Positions 17,329-27,073 are shown, counted from the first letter of the stretch. The stretch: DNA of 64,000 nt from Paracoccus liaowanqingii (GCF_004683865.2 NZ_CP038439.1:2172001-2236000), one strand, 5' to 3'. Notes: a model not told the origin generated them from the letters alone. Translations and numbers: made by a program.

Positions 17329-18741
17329 TCAGGCTGTAGGTTTCCGGATGAAATTACCCCTGCGTCGACCCCCGTCACCCCGTCTCGTAATCCGAACAGG
17401 TACACCGCCGCGCGGCCTCAATGTGATGGTGGGTTGCGGCAAGATGGGGCTCTTGCCGATCCAGTCGATGCGTATCTGCCGCAGGATCGTGGCCAACAGC
17501 AGCACCGCCTCGATCATCGCGAAGCGCTGGCCGATGCAGATGCGGGGTCCACCGCCGAAGGGCATGTAGGCAAAGCGCGGCAGCCTATGACGCAGGCAAT
17601 CAAGCCACCTGACGGGCAGGAAGTCCTCGGGACGATCATAATGGCGGGGGTCGCGGTGGATGACCCATGGGCTGATGAAGATCGTTACGCCTGCGGGGAT
17701 GTCATATCCGCCGATCCGGAACGGCTGCACCGACTCGCGCCCGATCACCCAGGCCGGCGGAAAGAGCCGCATGGTCTCGGTGACCACCGCCTCCGTCAGC
17801 GACAGACGTTCGACATCGGCCAGTTCCAGCGGCCTGTCCGCGGCAACCGCCCGGACCTCGTCGGCCACGCGGTCGGCGACCGAAGGATGCTGGCCCAGAA
17901 GGTAGAAGGCCCAAGACAAGACAAGCGCCGTCGTCTCGTGCCCCGCCAGCAGAAGGGTGATGACCTCGTCGCGCAGCCGGTCGTCGGACATGCCCCGGTC
18001 ATCCGCGTCCCGCGCGGCCATCAGGCGGGACAGGACATCCCGGCGGCCGTCGAAACCGCTGAGCCGCCGCGTGTCGATCAGACCGCGAATGAGCCCCTCG
18101 ATCTTCCTGATCCCGCGCAGGTAACGGAGGTGGCCCGGCAAGGGCAGCCAGTCAGGCAGAAGGACCGGGCGCGTGATCCGGGATTCCATCTCGCGCAGGA
18201 TGTCCTCCAGTGCCTGGTCGATGCCCGCATTCTCGATATCGGCATCGAACAGCGTGCGGGCCGCCACGTCGAAGGACAGCGCCATCATCCGGGGATGCGC
18301 GTCGAAGGTGTCCCCATCCTGCCAGCCGGCGACCGTGGCTTCGGCGATCCGGACGATGGATGGCACGTATGATGTCAGCTGCGCACTCGCAAAGGCGGGG
18401 GCGGCCAGTTTCCGTTGCCGCCGCCACGCCTTCCCCTCGCTGGTCAGAAGTCCGGCCCCGAAGAGCGCCCTGGTCTGCCGCCAGACAAGTGTGTTCTTGG
18501 TGAAGCATTGATGCTCGGACACCAGGATCGTTTCCACCGCCGCCATTTCGGTGACGGCAAGAGCCGGCCATCCCGCAAAGTTGGCCGCCACGATGTCCCC
18601 AAATTCGTGCTGGCAGCGGGTGAAGAAACCTAGTTGATCACGCCCGAAGTCGAGGATGTTGCCCAGGATCGGCAGCCCGGATGGTCCTGGGGGCTGCTTG
18701 AGGGCGCCTTTCGCGCCTGCTATGACGGGGCCGGACGACAT
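17329..18741 (-). CDS. Cytochrome P450
   Basis: This 470-aa heme-thiolate monooxygenase shows the full set of P450 marks: the proline hinge PPGPSGLPILGN (17-28), C-helix KAWRRQRKL with WxxxR, I-helix LLAGHETTA (264-272), ExxR at E322-R325, and the heme loop FGGGPRICIG with ligand Cys402. It is of the CYP4/CYP102-like class by the form of these motifs. The start at 18741 has GAAAGG eight bases upstream; an upstream extension of 70 codons lacks P450 features. No ferredoxin or reductase gene is adjacent, so redox partners are elsewhere. The substrate is unknown. Confidence 0.92.
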   Translation of the reverse strand: MSSGPVIAGAKGALKQPPGPSGLPILGNILDFGRDQLGFFTRCQHEFGDIVAANFAGWPALAVTEMAAVETILVSEHQCFTKNTLVWRQTRALFGAGLLTSEGKAWRRQRKLAAPAFASAQLTSYVPSIVRIAEATVAGWQDGDTFDAHPRMMALSFDVAARTLFDADIENAGIDQALEDILREMESRITRPVLLPDWLPLPGHLRYLRGIRKIEGLIRGLIDTRRLSGFDGRRDVLSRLMAARDADDRGMSDDRLRDEVITLLLAGHETTALVLSWAFYLLGQHPSVADRVADEVRAVAADRPLELADVERLSLTEAVVTETMRLFPPAWVIGRESVQPFRIGGYDIPAGVTIFISPWVIHRDPRHYDRPEDFLPVRWLDCLRHRLPRFAYMPFGGGPRICIGQRFAMIEAVLLLATILRQIRIDWIGKSPILPQPTITLRPRGGVPVRITRRGDGGRRRGNFIRKPTA

Positions 18742-18979
18742 GGGGCGAACCTTTCGTTCCCAACCTATAGGGCGGCGTTCCTGCGATCGCGGTGTCAGGC
18801 ATCCTGCATGATCAAGAAAAAGCTGTCTTGGGATATGATGTCGGAAAGCGCCGGAATGGATCCGGGCCGTCGTCCGAACATGGAGAATCAAGAGGGCGTC
18901 GAATGCGCATACGATGCCTTCATGATACTTGATCACGGACGGAGTCGACAATATGGCACATAGCTCTTGACACTGAAAT

Positions 18980-19525
18980 CTAAGCTGCTCTCTTCCGAAT
19001 TAACGGCGTGATGTGAACAATGGTCTCGGCCATACTGACCATTACATCGCCGTCCTGAATGTTAACCTGCAGCTTCATTGCGCGGTCTGCTAGTTTTGCG
19101 AGTTCGTTTGTGTCTTTCTCAGATAGATTGATCACTTGAAGGTTGTCGAAACGGGCGGCGGCATGCTTTATTTTGGTCCACCACAAGTTTGCCGTCCTGC
19201 CTCCGTATGGATAGATGACCACCTTGTCGGCCTTGTTACAGGACTGGCGTATTACCTTCTCACTGGGCAATCCGAGGGTCACCCATACATTCAGTTCGCC
19301 ACTAAGGCTCTTCTGCCATATGTCTGGCTCGTCGTCAGCTGACAGGCCCTTCGTCATCTCCAGATGCTCGCTGGCGTTTAGCGCAAAAGCGAAAATGCGG
19401 ACCATCAATCGCTGATCCGTTTCTGAGGGATGCTTGGCAACGGTAAGCTTGTGGGTTTCGTAATAGTGACGGTCCATGTCAGACACTGAGAGCTCGACTT
19501 TATGAATGGTGGCATTCTGCGCCAT
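18980..19525 (-). CDS. yaeQ: YaeQ family protein
   Basis: This 181-aa protein matches YaeQ over its whole length: SDMDRHYYETHKLTVAKHPS, ADDEPDIWQKSLSGEL, VIYPYGGRTANLWW and VSMAETIVHITP. YaeQ has a PD-(D/E)XK nuclease-like fold; its cellular role is unsettled. The start at 19525 has TTGGAG six bases upstream and gives the same length as Escherichia coli YaeQ; an upstream extension of 29 codons is not family-like. Base composition is clearly lower in GC than the flanking P450 and transporter genes, which suggests acquisition by transfer. Confidence 0.9.
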   Translation of the reverse strand: MAQNATIHKVELSVSDMDRHYYETHKLTVAKHPSETDQRLMVRIFAFALNASEHLEMTKGLSADDEPDIWQKSLSGELNVWVTLGLPSEKVIRQSCNKADKVVIYPYGGRTANLWWTKIKHAAARFDNLQVINLSEKDTNELAKLADRAMKLQVNIQDGDVMVSMAETIVHITPLIRKRAA

Positions 19526-19615
19526 AGCCGACTCCAAATCCTTGATGATTGGGATGCCTACTGGGCCTGACCATGTTATGTAGGCAGATACTTGCAAGAC
19601 GCACGGCGCCAATAT

Positions 19616-20350
19616 CTACTCCATTGGATGAATAACCCGGTGTAGGAAATCCTGCGTTCGGGGATGTTGTGGTGCCCGCAATATCTGCGCGGGCTCGCCC
19701 TGCTCAACGATGACACCCCCCTCGAGAAACAGCACCCGGTCCGCGACCTCACGGGCGAAGCTCATCTCATGAGTGACGACGACCATGGTCATACCCTCGG
19801 TGGCAACATCGCGCATCACGCCCAGAACCTCGCCAACCAGTTCAGGATCCAGCGCCGAGGTCGGCTCGTCGAAGAGGATGGCCTTGGGCTCCATCGCCAG
19901 CGCGCGGGCGATGGCGACGCGTTGCTGTTGCCCCCCGGACAGCTGGCCGGGGTGATAATTGGAACGGGGGCCCAACCCGACTTTGTCCAGAAGGCTGCGG
20001 GCCTGTTCCCTGGCCTCGGCTCTCGGGATACCCTTGACGTGGACGGGCCCCTCCATGACATTTTCCAGCGCGGTGCGGTGCGGGAACAGGTTGAAGCGCT
20101 GAAAGACCATCGACACCTGCGTTCGGATGCCGGTGATCGACTTGTTGGCAGGATCGACGGTTTGACCGTCCACCGTGATCAGTCCCTGATTATAGGCCTC
20201 GAGCCCGTTAATGCAGCGCAGGACGGTCGACTTGCCCGATCCCGAGGGGCCGATGATGCACACCACCTCGCCGCGCGCGACATCGAAGCTCATGCCCTTG
20301 ATGACCTCCGACGACCCGAATGATTTGTGGATGTCCTGAACAGAGATCAT
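19616..20350 (-). CDS. Polar amino-acid ABC transporter ATPase (GlnQ/HisP-like)
   Basis: This 244-aa ATPase has Walker [11 protein letters not shown]-loop [10 protein letters not shown], signature [15 protein letters not shown], Walker [13 protein letters not shown] and switch His in VVTHEMSF. The subfamily is that of histidine/glutamine importers. Its ATG overlaps the natural stop position of the permease gene before it. It closes an operon that starts with an amidase and a peptide-type binding protein, an unusual mix. The low-GC yaeQ gene begins downstream. Confidence 0.92.
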   Translation of the reverse strand: MISVQDIHKSFGSSEVIKGMSFDVARGEVVCIIGPSGSGKSTVLRCINGLEAYNQGLITVDGQTVDPANKSITGIRTQVSMVFQRFNLFPHRTALENVMEGPVHVKGIPRAEAREQARSLLDKVGLGPRSNYHPGQLSGGQQQRVAIARALAMEPKAILFDEPTSALDPELVGEVLGVMRDVATEGMTMVVVTHEMSFAREVADRVLFLEGGVIVEQGEPAQILRAPQHPRTQDFLHRVIHPME

Positions 20351-20999
20351 GCCTTGGAATACCTTTTGTCAGATGCCGGGTGAGGAAGGTCAGGGGCAGG
20401 CTGAGCGCTAGATAGATCAGCGCCACCAGCGTAAAGACGGTCAGGTTGTCGAAGGTCGACGAGGCGATCAACTGCCCCTGCCGGGTCAGCTCGGCCACCG
20501 TGTTGGTTGAGACCAGCGAAGAGTCCTTCAGCATCATGATGACCGTATTGCCGAAGGACGGCAGCACGATTTTGACCGCCTGAGGCATGATGACCCGGCG
20601 CATGACCAGCCAGTCGGTCATGCCGATCGACTGTGCCGCCTCGATCTGACCCTTGTCGATGGCCTCGATCCCGGCGCGGAAGTTCTCGGCCTGATAGGCG
20701 GAATAGGCGACGCCCAGACCGATGATCCCGGCCTGCAGCGCGGTGAGATTGATGCCGATATCGGGCATCACGAAGTAGATGTAGAACAGCTGGACGATGA
20801 TCGGGATGCCCCGGATGATGGTGATGAAGCCCCGGCTGATGATGACCAGAACCGTGATCCGCGACCAGGTCATCACTGCCCACATGAACCCCAAAAGCGT
20901 GCTGAGGATGACCGAACCGATGGTCACGACCAGCGTCAGCCAGACACCTTCAAGCAGAATGGGCAGGTATCTGCCTGCACGGGCCAGAAATTCCGTCAT
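20347..20999 (-). CDS. Polar amino-acid ABC transporter permease (HisM-like) with a 3' frameshift
   Basis: This permease of the HisM/GlnP group has transmembrane helices and the ATPase-contacting EAA loop ([20 protein letters not shown]). As written, the frame does not stop at the expected place near 20347 but runs on to 20208 inside the ATPase gene. One missing base near 20370 explains this: restoring it gives a tail HLDKRYSKA and a stop overlapping the ATPase ATG. The last eight or so residues are thus altered; the membrane part (about 205 residues) is intact. AAGGAG lies six bases before the ATG. Either a real mutation or a sequence error is possible. Confidence 0.8.
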
Positions 21000-21061
21000 C
21001 CGCAGCTCCTTGGATCATGGTCGGCCGGATGAACCTCCGGCCTTGCCCTTTGGTCAGGGTC

Positions 21062-21358
21062 TTACTCGATGCCCCATTCGGCAATGATCTCTTCCAGTTG
21101 ACCCGACTCCTTGATCGTGGTTAGCCCCCGGTTGATCCGCTCGAGCAGTTCGGTATCGGACTGGCGGACGGCAATTGCCACATCGCCTACGATCTGGCTT
21201 TCATATTCGGGCACCAGCCGCACATCTGCCGGGTTCTGATCCAGTTGATAGGCAACGATGGGACGATCACCGAAATTGGCATCGATCCGGCCCAGAGAGA
21301 CGTCGCGCATGATGTCCGAGTTTGGCCACCGCCGGTCACGGACGATGGCCTTGCGATC
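21062..21358 (-). pseudogene. C-terminal remnant of a polar amino-acid binding protein (SBP_bac_3)
   Basis: The minus strand encodes about 98 residues (DRKAIVRDRRWPNSDIMRDV, GRIDANFGDRPIVAYQL, then INRGLTTIKESGQLEEI and a stop). That is the C-terminal lobe of a family 3 amino-acid binding protein, the normal partner of the HisM/HisP-type genes that follow. The signal peptide and the first lobe are missing. Reading back in this frame meets a stop inside the end of the DppA-like gene, so the two genes meet at a junction near 21355-21370, best explained by a deletion. Confidence 0.75.
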
Positions 21359-22868
21359 AGTCCAGCATTACCCCGGACAGGCGGATTAGCCCGTCGGGAT
21401 AGGGGGTGAAGCCGCTGAGGCCCGCCTCCATCCCCCAGATCCAAGTCGGGTGATACAGATAGATCAGCGGCTGGTCGCGATCCAGGATCTTGCGCGCCGC
21501 GTCGTAGCTGGCCTTGCGCAGAACCGGATCCGTCGCGCTGCGGGCATCATTCAGAAGCCGGTCGACCTCGGCGTCGCAGTAGCGGGTATCGTTGATGCCG
21601 CCCTCGCAGGTCACCATCTGGTGCAGGTTCGCGTCCGGGTCGACATAGCCGGACCAGCCGCTGAGGTCCGCCTGATAATCTCCGGCGGTCTGCGACGACA
21701 GAAGTGTGGCGAATTCCAAGGCCTGGATCTGAATGTTGAACCCCGCTTCCGAGGCCATGGCCTGAATGACCTGGGCCACCTGCTGCGAGATCGGGTTGTT
21801 GGGAACCGTCAGGGTCATGTCGACGCTGTCCACCCCGACCGAGGCCATCAGCGCGCGCGCCGCTTCGACATCCAGGGCGGGCATCGGCGTCTCGGCGTCA
21901 TACCATGTCGAACCGGGGGCGAAGGGCTGGTTGCCGGGGGTGAACAGCCCGTCAAAGACGACCTGGTTGAGCGCCTCTCGGTCGATGGACAGCGACAGGG
22001 CGCGGCGCAGTTCGGGATGCTGCGACAGCGGGTTATGGCCCCCTGCCCCGGCGCCATTCGCGACGTTCACGACGATCCCCTGGTAGCCGAGGCCCTGCAC
22101 CTCGGCATAGGCCAGATCCAGATCGCCCTGAACGGTGGCGACATCCGAGGTAGCCACGCGCTCGACCAGGTCCAGATCGCCCGAACGCAGGTTGGCCAGA
22201 CGCACCGTCGCGTCCGGGATCGGCAGATAGGTCACCGTCTCGAAGTGGAAATCCTCGGCCGCATAGTAGTCCGGATCCTTTTCCAGCACGATCCGCTCTT
22301 GCTGGACCCGCTCCCTGAACGCGTAGGGGCCGATGCAGACCGGGGCGCTGCCGAAATCGGCACCCGCCGCCTCGGCGGCCTCCGGGGACACCATGATGCC
22401 GGACCGCGCCGCCAACCGCGCCAGAAGCGTGGCATCGGGGGCATTCAGATGAAAGGTCACGCGATCCTCGGCATCCGCCGTCACCGAGGTGATTGAGGTC
22501 AGCTCGCTCTTGCGACGGCTTTCCGGCAGATCGCGGGACCGTTCGATATTGCGCACCACATCCTCGGCCGTGAAGCTGGTCCCGTCTTGGAACGTGACGC
22601 CCGTGCGCAACTGCATGGTCAACGACATGCCGTCTTCGGCAGTGCTCCATTCGGTGGCCAGCTGCGGGATGATGGTCGCGTCCGGGGCGATGCCCACCAG
22701 CTTGTCGCACATCGACGCCATGACGATCTCGCCCACGAAGGTGCGGGACTGATCGGGATCGAGCGTGTCGGGATCGTCGGCCAGACCGATACGAAGGTCC
22801 GCGGCAGCGACGGGAAACGCCAATGTCGCCGCAAGGCAGGCGCCTATTAGGAAAGGAATTTTCTTCAT
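21357..22868 (-). CDS. DppA-like peptide/solute-binding protein (SBP_bac_5)
   Basis: This 503-aa periplasmic binding protein has a signal peptide (LIGACLAATLAFPVAAA) and family 5 motifs: DPDTLDPDQSR, LATEWSTAEDG, LRTGVTFQDGTSFTAEDV, RRALSLSIDREALN and the C-terminal DQPLIYLYHPTWIWG. Such proteins deliver peptides, glutathione or amino-sugar derivatives to DppBCDF-type permeases. Those partner genes are missing; instead the tail of another binding protein and HisM/HisP-type genes follow. It starts four bases after the amidase stop, so both are in one operon. The natural-looking end (TPYPDGLIRLSGVMLD) suggests it is full length. Confidence 0.88.
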   Translation of the reverse strand: MKKIPFLIGACLAATLAFPVAAADLRIGLADDPDTLDPDQSRTFVGEIVMASMCDKLVGIAPDATIIPQLATEWSTAEDGMSLTMQLRTGVTFQDGTSFTAEDVVRNIERSRDLPESRRKSELTSITSVTADAEDRVTFHLNAPDATLLARLAARSGIMVSPEAAEAAGADFGSAPVCIGPYAFRERVQQERIVLEKDPDYYAAEDFHFETVTYLPIPDATVRLANLRSGDLDLVERVATSDVATVQGDLDLAYAEVQGLGYQGIVVNVANGAGAGGHNPLSQHPELRRALSLSIDREALNQVVFDGLFTPGNQPFAPGSTWYDAETPMPALDVEAARALMASVGVDSVDMTLTVPNNPISQQVAQVIQAMASEAGFNIQIQALEFATLLSSQTAGDYQADLSGWSGYVDPDANLHQMVTCEGGINDTRYCDAEVDRLLNDARSATDPVLRKASYDAARKILDRDQPLIYLYHPTWIWGMEAGLSGFTPYPDGLIRLSGVMLD

Positions 22869-22872
22869 GTCG

Positions 22873-23829
22873 TCAGCCTTTGGTGAGAAGCGTTTTCTTC
22901 AGCCGACCGTGAACGCCCTTTTCGCCGTTCACGGTCTGGGTCACCGCGAAATCCACGGCGAGCGAGCAGAACTGGTAGGCCTCGGTCAGGGTGATGCCCG
23001 TCCGTTCGCTGATGATGGCGATCATCTGGCGCAGGGCGATGCGCATCGCCTCGTCCAGATCGGCGTGAAAGCCCATCGAGATGATCTCGTCCGCCGTCTC
23101 GGCTTGGGGCAAGGTCACCGAATGGTCGCCCGCCTTGCGCAGCGTGAAGGTGAATGTGCCGGTCAGCGACATCTCCAGCGCGGTGATGCAGACCTCGCCG
23201 TCGCCCTGGCAGCCGTGCCCGTCACCGCAGGAGAAGAGCGCCCCCTCGGCATGCACGGGCAGCGACAGCGTGGCGCCCGGCGTCAGCAGCTTGAGGTCCA
23301 TGTTGCCGCCATGCAGGCGCGGCTGGATCGAGGTCAGCTCTCCCCATTCGGGGGGCGGGGCGACGCCCATCACCCCGAAGAACGGGTTCAGGGGTAGCAC
23401 GGCGCCCCAAGGCAGCCGCGCGGTGCGGGCCGCCCGATCCACCGGGATCAGGGTCATGGCTTGCTGCGAGACCGGAAATTCGCCGATCAGCGTCCCCGAA
23501 CTGGGACGCACCAGGTTGAAGCCCCAGTCCGCGCCCAGCTCGACCGCGTCGATGCGGATGTCCAGCACGTCGCCGGGCTGCGCCCCCCGGATCGCCACCG
23601 GCCCGGTCAGCAGATGCCCCCGCCGGGGCAGATCCGCCGCCAGGATGTCCCGCAGCGCCGGGGCGACGGTCATGCCCGAACCGTCGGGCGGCAGCACCTC
23701 CTCGCGCCCCGAATGGGTCTCGATCGTCAGGGTGTCGCCGGCTTCGATCTCCAGCACGGGGGGCAATCCGGACCAGAAGCGGCCCCAATGAACGGTCCGG
23801 GGCGTGGCCGCGAGAGAGTGGGTGGTCAT
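22873..23829 (-). CDS. Acetamidase/formamidase family amidohydrolase
   Basis: This 318-aa enzyme belongs to the FmdA/AmdA family, which hydrolyses formamide, acetamide or related small amides. Family segments are HGGNMDLK, and CGDGHGCQGDGEVC, the conserved glycine/histidine-rich active-site loop. There is no signal peptide. The start at 23829 has GGAAGG ten bases upstream; an in-frame ATG 27 bases earlier is possible. It is the first gene of the operon, followed by the DppA-like binding protein, so the amide may be brought in by that transporter or released from an imported peptide-like compound. Confidence 0.85.
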   Translation of the reverse strand: MTTHSLAATPRTVHWGRFWSGLPPVLEIEAGDTLTIETHSGREEVLPPDGSGMTVAPALRDILAADLPRRGHLLTGPVAIRGAQPGDVLDIRIDAVELGADWGFNLVRPSSGTLIGEFPVSQQAMTLIPVDRAARTARLPWGAVLPLNPFFGVMGVAPPPEWGELTSIQPRLHGGNMDLKLLTPGATLSLPVHAEGALFSCGDGHGCQGDGEVCITALEMSLTGTFTFTLRKAGDHSVTLPQAETADEIISMGFHADLDEAMRIALRQMIAIISERTGITLTEAYQFCSLAVDFAVTQTVNGEKGVHGRLKKTLLTKG

Positions 23830-23856
23830 CGGTCGGTTGCCTTCCATCGTCGACAT

Positions 23857-24342
23857 GCCAGCCTGTGCTTTCGCCCGGCATGTCGCAGATCTGTTACGTT
23901 CGACCCATGATCGCGGTCCGGGTCGCGATCACGGCTGTCGGAGGTGCATCTGTCGTCGTTCGAGGCGCGATCGAGCGGGGCATCTTGGTCAACCTCGGCA
24001 ACCAGACCCGCGTCCCGGCCGCGTTCCATCGCCGGGCACCCTCGATCAGGAATGCGAAGATGACCAGCGACGGGCGAAAAAATATTCAAGGAAGCCGGTC
24101 ATCCGCTTTACAATTGGGCAGATGATTTCATGAGAGCCGCGACATCGGGCATCTGGATGCGCCTCTGCGCGCCAATCGGATCACAGCCGGAGATCCGAAA
24201 CGTGCCGTTGGCTGGCTACGGGTGGTCGTTACCGTTCGACATATCGATCGCGCCTGAATGCCGCTGTCATCGAAGGTCGACAAAGGGTCCCGCGACGGTG
24301 TCTCTGAAACCTGGACCGCAGAGGTCCAGGCTCAAATACGGG
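23857..24342. other. Gene-free region upstream of the amidase operon, with one palindrome
   Basis: No reading frame on either strand has coding character in these 486 bases between the amidase start and the ClC stop. A perfect inverted repeat, TGATCGCG-GTCCGGGT-CGCGATCA, lies at 23908-23931, about 80 bases upstream of the amidase start. It could be a regulator site for the amidase operon. No regulator gene is adjacent. Confidence 0.4.
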
Positions 24343-26028
24343 TCATCCATGCTCTTCGGCGGCTGTCTGTTCCAGCGCCTGATTCAAGGCCCGCAGGACG
24401 TCGATGTGGTGAACGCTGCCGATCAGACGCGGAGGATCATCCGGGCCGTCGCAGGCCATCACGGCAAGACAGACAGCGCCGCAGCGATCGAACAGGGGCA
24501 AGGCCTCGGCCAGGGTCGTGGTGGGGGCCACCGTAGGATGCGTCTCGGCCAAGGACCGGACCAGATCCTCGGCGGGGGCATCTTCGACACCCAGCGCACG
24601 GATGACCGGAGTGATGCGAAGCTGATGGGGCAGCCAGGCCTGGGGTCCTTCGGACAGATGAATGCCCCGCTGCTCCAGCTGAGTCAAAAAGAAGGATCGT
24701 TTCACGAGGGTCGATGCCAGGGCCGAACTGAGCGAGACCGAGGTCATCACCGCGATGCCTGTCTGCCAGTCCCCCGTCATCTCGAAGACGATCAGGGCCG
24801 TCGAGATCGGCGCGCCCAGGACCGCTGCCCCGACAGCGGCCATGCCGGCGAAGGCGTAGACGTTGACGCTTCCGGAATAGCCGGGTGCAAGCGTGGTCGC
24901 GATGATCCCGAACGCCAGGCCGGTCAGCGATCCCATGACCAGTGCCGGGGAAAAGACCCCGCCACCCATCCGCCCGCCCAGCGTGATCGCCACCGCCAGA
25001 GCCTTGACGGTGGCAAACAGGATCGCCTGCGCCAAGCCGATCTGTCCCGAGAGCGCCGCAGCCGTGGTCTCGTACCCGACGCCGATGATATGCGGGAAGG
25101 GAATTGCGATCGCGCCAAGCGCCAATCCCGCCAGCGCGGGCCTGGACCATCGGGGCCAGCCGATCGCGGTCATCGCCCGGCTTGCAAGCCGATCGGCCCT
25201 GAAGATCCCACTCATCATGGCCGCGGCGACTAGAGCAGAGACAAGGCCGAGCACCATGAAGGCCGGCAGCTCGATGTGAAACGCCAGGTCCGGTTCGACC
25301 GGCAGGATGAACTCGGTCAGCCCGCCGAACTGCAGTCGGTTGATGACTGTCCCGGCCACGGCGGCAATTGCAATCGGTGCGAAGGCCCGGGTCGCGAAAT
25401 GCCGGAGCACGACCTCATGCGCGAACAGGGCCCCGGCGATGGGGGCGTTGAAGCTGGCCGCGACGGCGCCGGCAACGGCGCATCCCAGAAGCTCGCGCCC
25501 CGTCACGGGACTGGCCTTGATCCGACGTGCGACGGCAGTTGAGACGACCCCGGCCAGATGCACGACCGGTCCCTCGCGACCCGAGCTGCCGCCGGTCCCG
25601 AGGGTGATCAGCGACGCGGTGGCTGATGCCAAGCCTTCGCGGACCTCCACCCGCCCCCCGTCCAGCGCCGCCCCCTCAATCACGTCGGACACGGCCCGAA
25701 CCCGTCCATCCGGGGTGAACCTGTCAAGGATCAGCCCGACCGCAAGCCCCCCCATGACCGGCACCACCAGCACCCAGACCCAAGGCAGGTCACGCGCGAC
25801 ACTGGCAAGGGTCAGGTCATCGGCGCCATAGACCGTGGTCTGGATCCAGGAAATTCCCAACCGAAATCCAAGCGCCGCACATCCCGCCGCGATCCCGATC
25901 AGCAGGGCCAAAATCCAGAAATGCAACTGACGTCGGGCTCGATCCAGCACCGAGCCGACAACATGGAACATGTCGCGGCGTAAAGCCTGCCAGTAGGCTT
26001 TGATGGAAGTGTCAGGGGTGGGTTCCAT
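24343..26028 (-). CDS. ClC-family chloride channel/antiporter with C-terminal CBS pair
   Basis: This 561-aa membrane protein has the ClC pore signatures: GTGGSSGREGPVV (residues 144-156) with the gating Glu152, GGRMGGGVFSPAL for the anion site, and many hydrophobic helices up to about residue 440. The first ClC motif (GSGIP) is replaced by RAVSDVIEG, as in a subgroup of bacterial ClC proteins. Residues from about 455 on form a CBS-type regulatory pair. The start at 26028 is chosen because the 72 codons before it are arginine-rich and unlike ClC N-termini. It stands alone, convergent with nothing and divergent from the SGNH hydrolase. Confidence 0.88.
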   Translation of the reverse strand: MEPTPDTSIKAYWQALRRDMFHVVGSVLDRARRQLHFWILALLIGIAAGCAALGFRLGISWIQTTVYGADDLTLASVARDLPWVWVLVVPVMGGLAVGLILDRFTPDGRVRAVSDVIEGAALDGGRVEVREGLASATASLITLGTGGSSGREGPVVHLAGVVSTAVARRIKASPVTGRELLGCAVAGAVAASFNAPIAGALFAHEVVLRHFATRAFAPIAIAAVAGTVINRLQFGGLTEFILPVEPDLAFHIELPAFMVLGLVSALVAAAMMSGIFRADRLASRAMTAIGWPRWSRPALAGLALGAIAIPFPHIIGVGYETTAAALSGQIGLAQAILFATVKALAVAITLGGRMGGGVFSPALVMGSLTGLAFGIIATTLAPGYSGSVNVYAFAGMAAVGAAVLGAPISTALIVFEMTGDWQTGIAVMTSVSLSSALASTLVKRSFFLTQLEQRGIHLSEGPQAWLPHQLRITPVIRALGVEDAPAEDLVRSLAETHPTVAPTTTLAEALPLFDRCGAVCLAVMACDGPDDPPRLIGSVHHIDVLRALNQALEQTAAEEHG

Positions 26029-26209
26029 TCTGACGAGGCTGGCACAGCATCGCAAGCTTGGCGAGCGAGATCCTTTCAAGCCTGCAGGCCTGTGCGGGGG
26101 AATTCGAGGTCCTTCGCGTGACCGCGCGATGCCAATCGATACATGTGGACGCAGGTGACGCAGTCGGCTTAGCCTTCTTTCATTGATTGGGAGGAGGACA
26201 CCCTTGTTG

Positions 26210-26965
26210 ATGACACGACGCAGCCTGTTCGGGACGATCGCCACGCTTGCCCTTTTATCGGGGGGTATTGCCCAAGCTCAGGACCAGGATGGAGCCAGAG
26301 ATACAAAGCGTATTCTGGTTTATGGAGACTCGAACACTTGGGGATACATCCCGGTAGAAAGCGGACCGACGGAACGGTATGACGCCGATGTCCGATGGCC
26401 GGGCGTTCTGCAAGCGGAGCTTGGGGAGGGGTACGAGGTCATCGAGGCGGGCTTGAGCGCGCGCACCACCGACATCGCGGATCCGACCCTGCCGCATATT
26501 TCCGGGGCCGGCCTAGATGGTTCTGCCGCCCTGTCGCCGATCATCGCGTCCCATCTTCCGCTTGATCTTGTTGTGATCATGCTGGGCACCAACGATGTGA
26601 AGGTTCAATTTGACCGGTCACCGTTCCGGATCGCGCTGGGGATGGGAAAGCTGATCGACATCGTCGCGCAAACCGGTGGTGGCGTCGGAACGGACTATCC
26701 GACACCGGAGGTTCTGGTTCTGGCACCGCCCCCACTTGGAGAGCTATATCCCGAGGGGCGGGCAGAGCGGTTCGCCGGGGGCGTCGAAAAGACCCAAGCG
26801 CTTCCCGAGCATTACCAGACGATCGCGGAAGCGGCCGACGCGGAGTTCCTCGACGTCGGAACACTTGCTGAGACGGATGGGATAGACGGGGTGCATCTGT
26901 CGGACGGTGCGCATGAGGACATTGGGCGAGGAGTGGCCGAGAAGGTGAGGGCCATTCTGGAATAA
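26210..26965 (+). CDS. Secreted SGNH/GDSL hydrolase, Tat-type signal
   Basis: This 251-aa esterase/lipase-like protein has block I GDSNTWGY with the nucleophile Ser, block III GTND, and the Asp-His pair in DGVHLS near the end. The N-terminus MTRRSLFGTIATLALLSGG has a twin-arginine pair before a hydrophobic stretch and AQAQ, so export by the Tat system is likely. GGAGGAGG lies upstream; the ATG at 26210 and a TTG at 26204 are both possible starts. The closest relatives by motif layout are arylesterase-like SGNH proteins. The substrate is unknown. Neighbours give no pathway clue. Confidence 0.85.
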   Translation: MTRRSLFGTIATLALLSGGIAQAQDQDGARDTKRILVYGDSNTWGYIPVESGPTERYDADVRWPGVLQAELGEGYEVIEAGLSARTTDIADPTLPHISGAGLDGSAALSPIIASHLPLDLVVIMLGTNDVKVQFDRSPFRIALGMGKLIDIVAQTGGGVGTDYPTPEVLVLAPPPLGELYPEGRAERFAGGVEKTQALPEHYQTIAEAADAEFLDVGTLAETDGIDGVHLSDGAHEDIGRGVAEKVRAILE

Positions 26966-27073
26966 GTCGTCTATGAGGCGCGTCTGGTTCACAGGCGCGC
27001 CGCTCGCAGATGCCATGGCAGCGTCATTGGCGGGGCCTTCTGCGGAAGCGGGGCTGAAACGCCAGCTGCCCCC

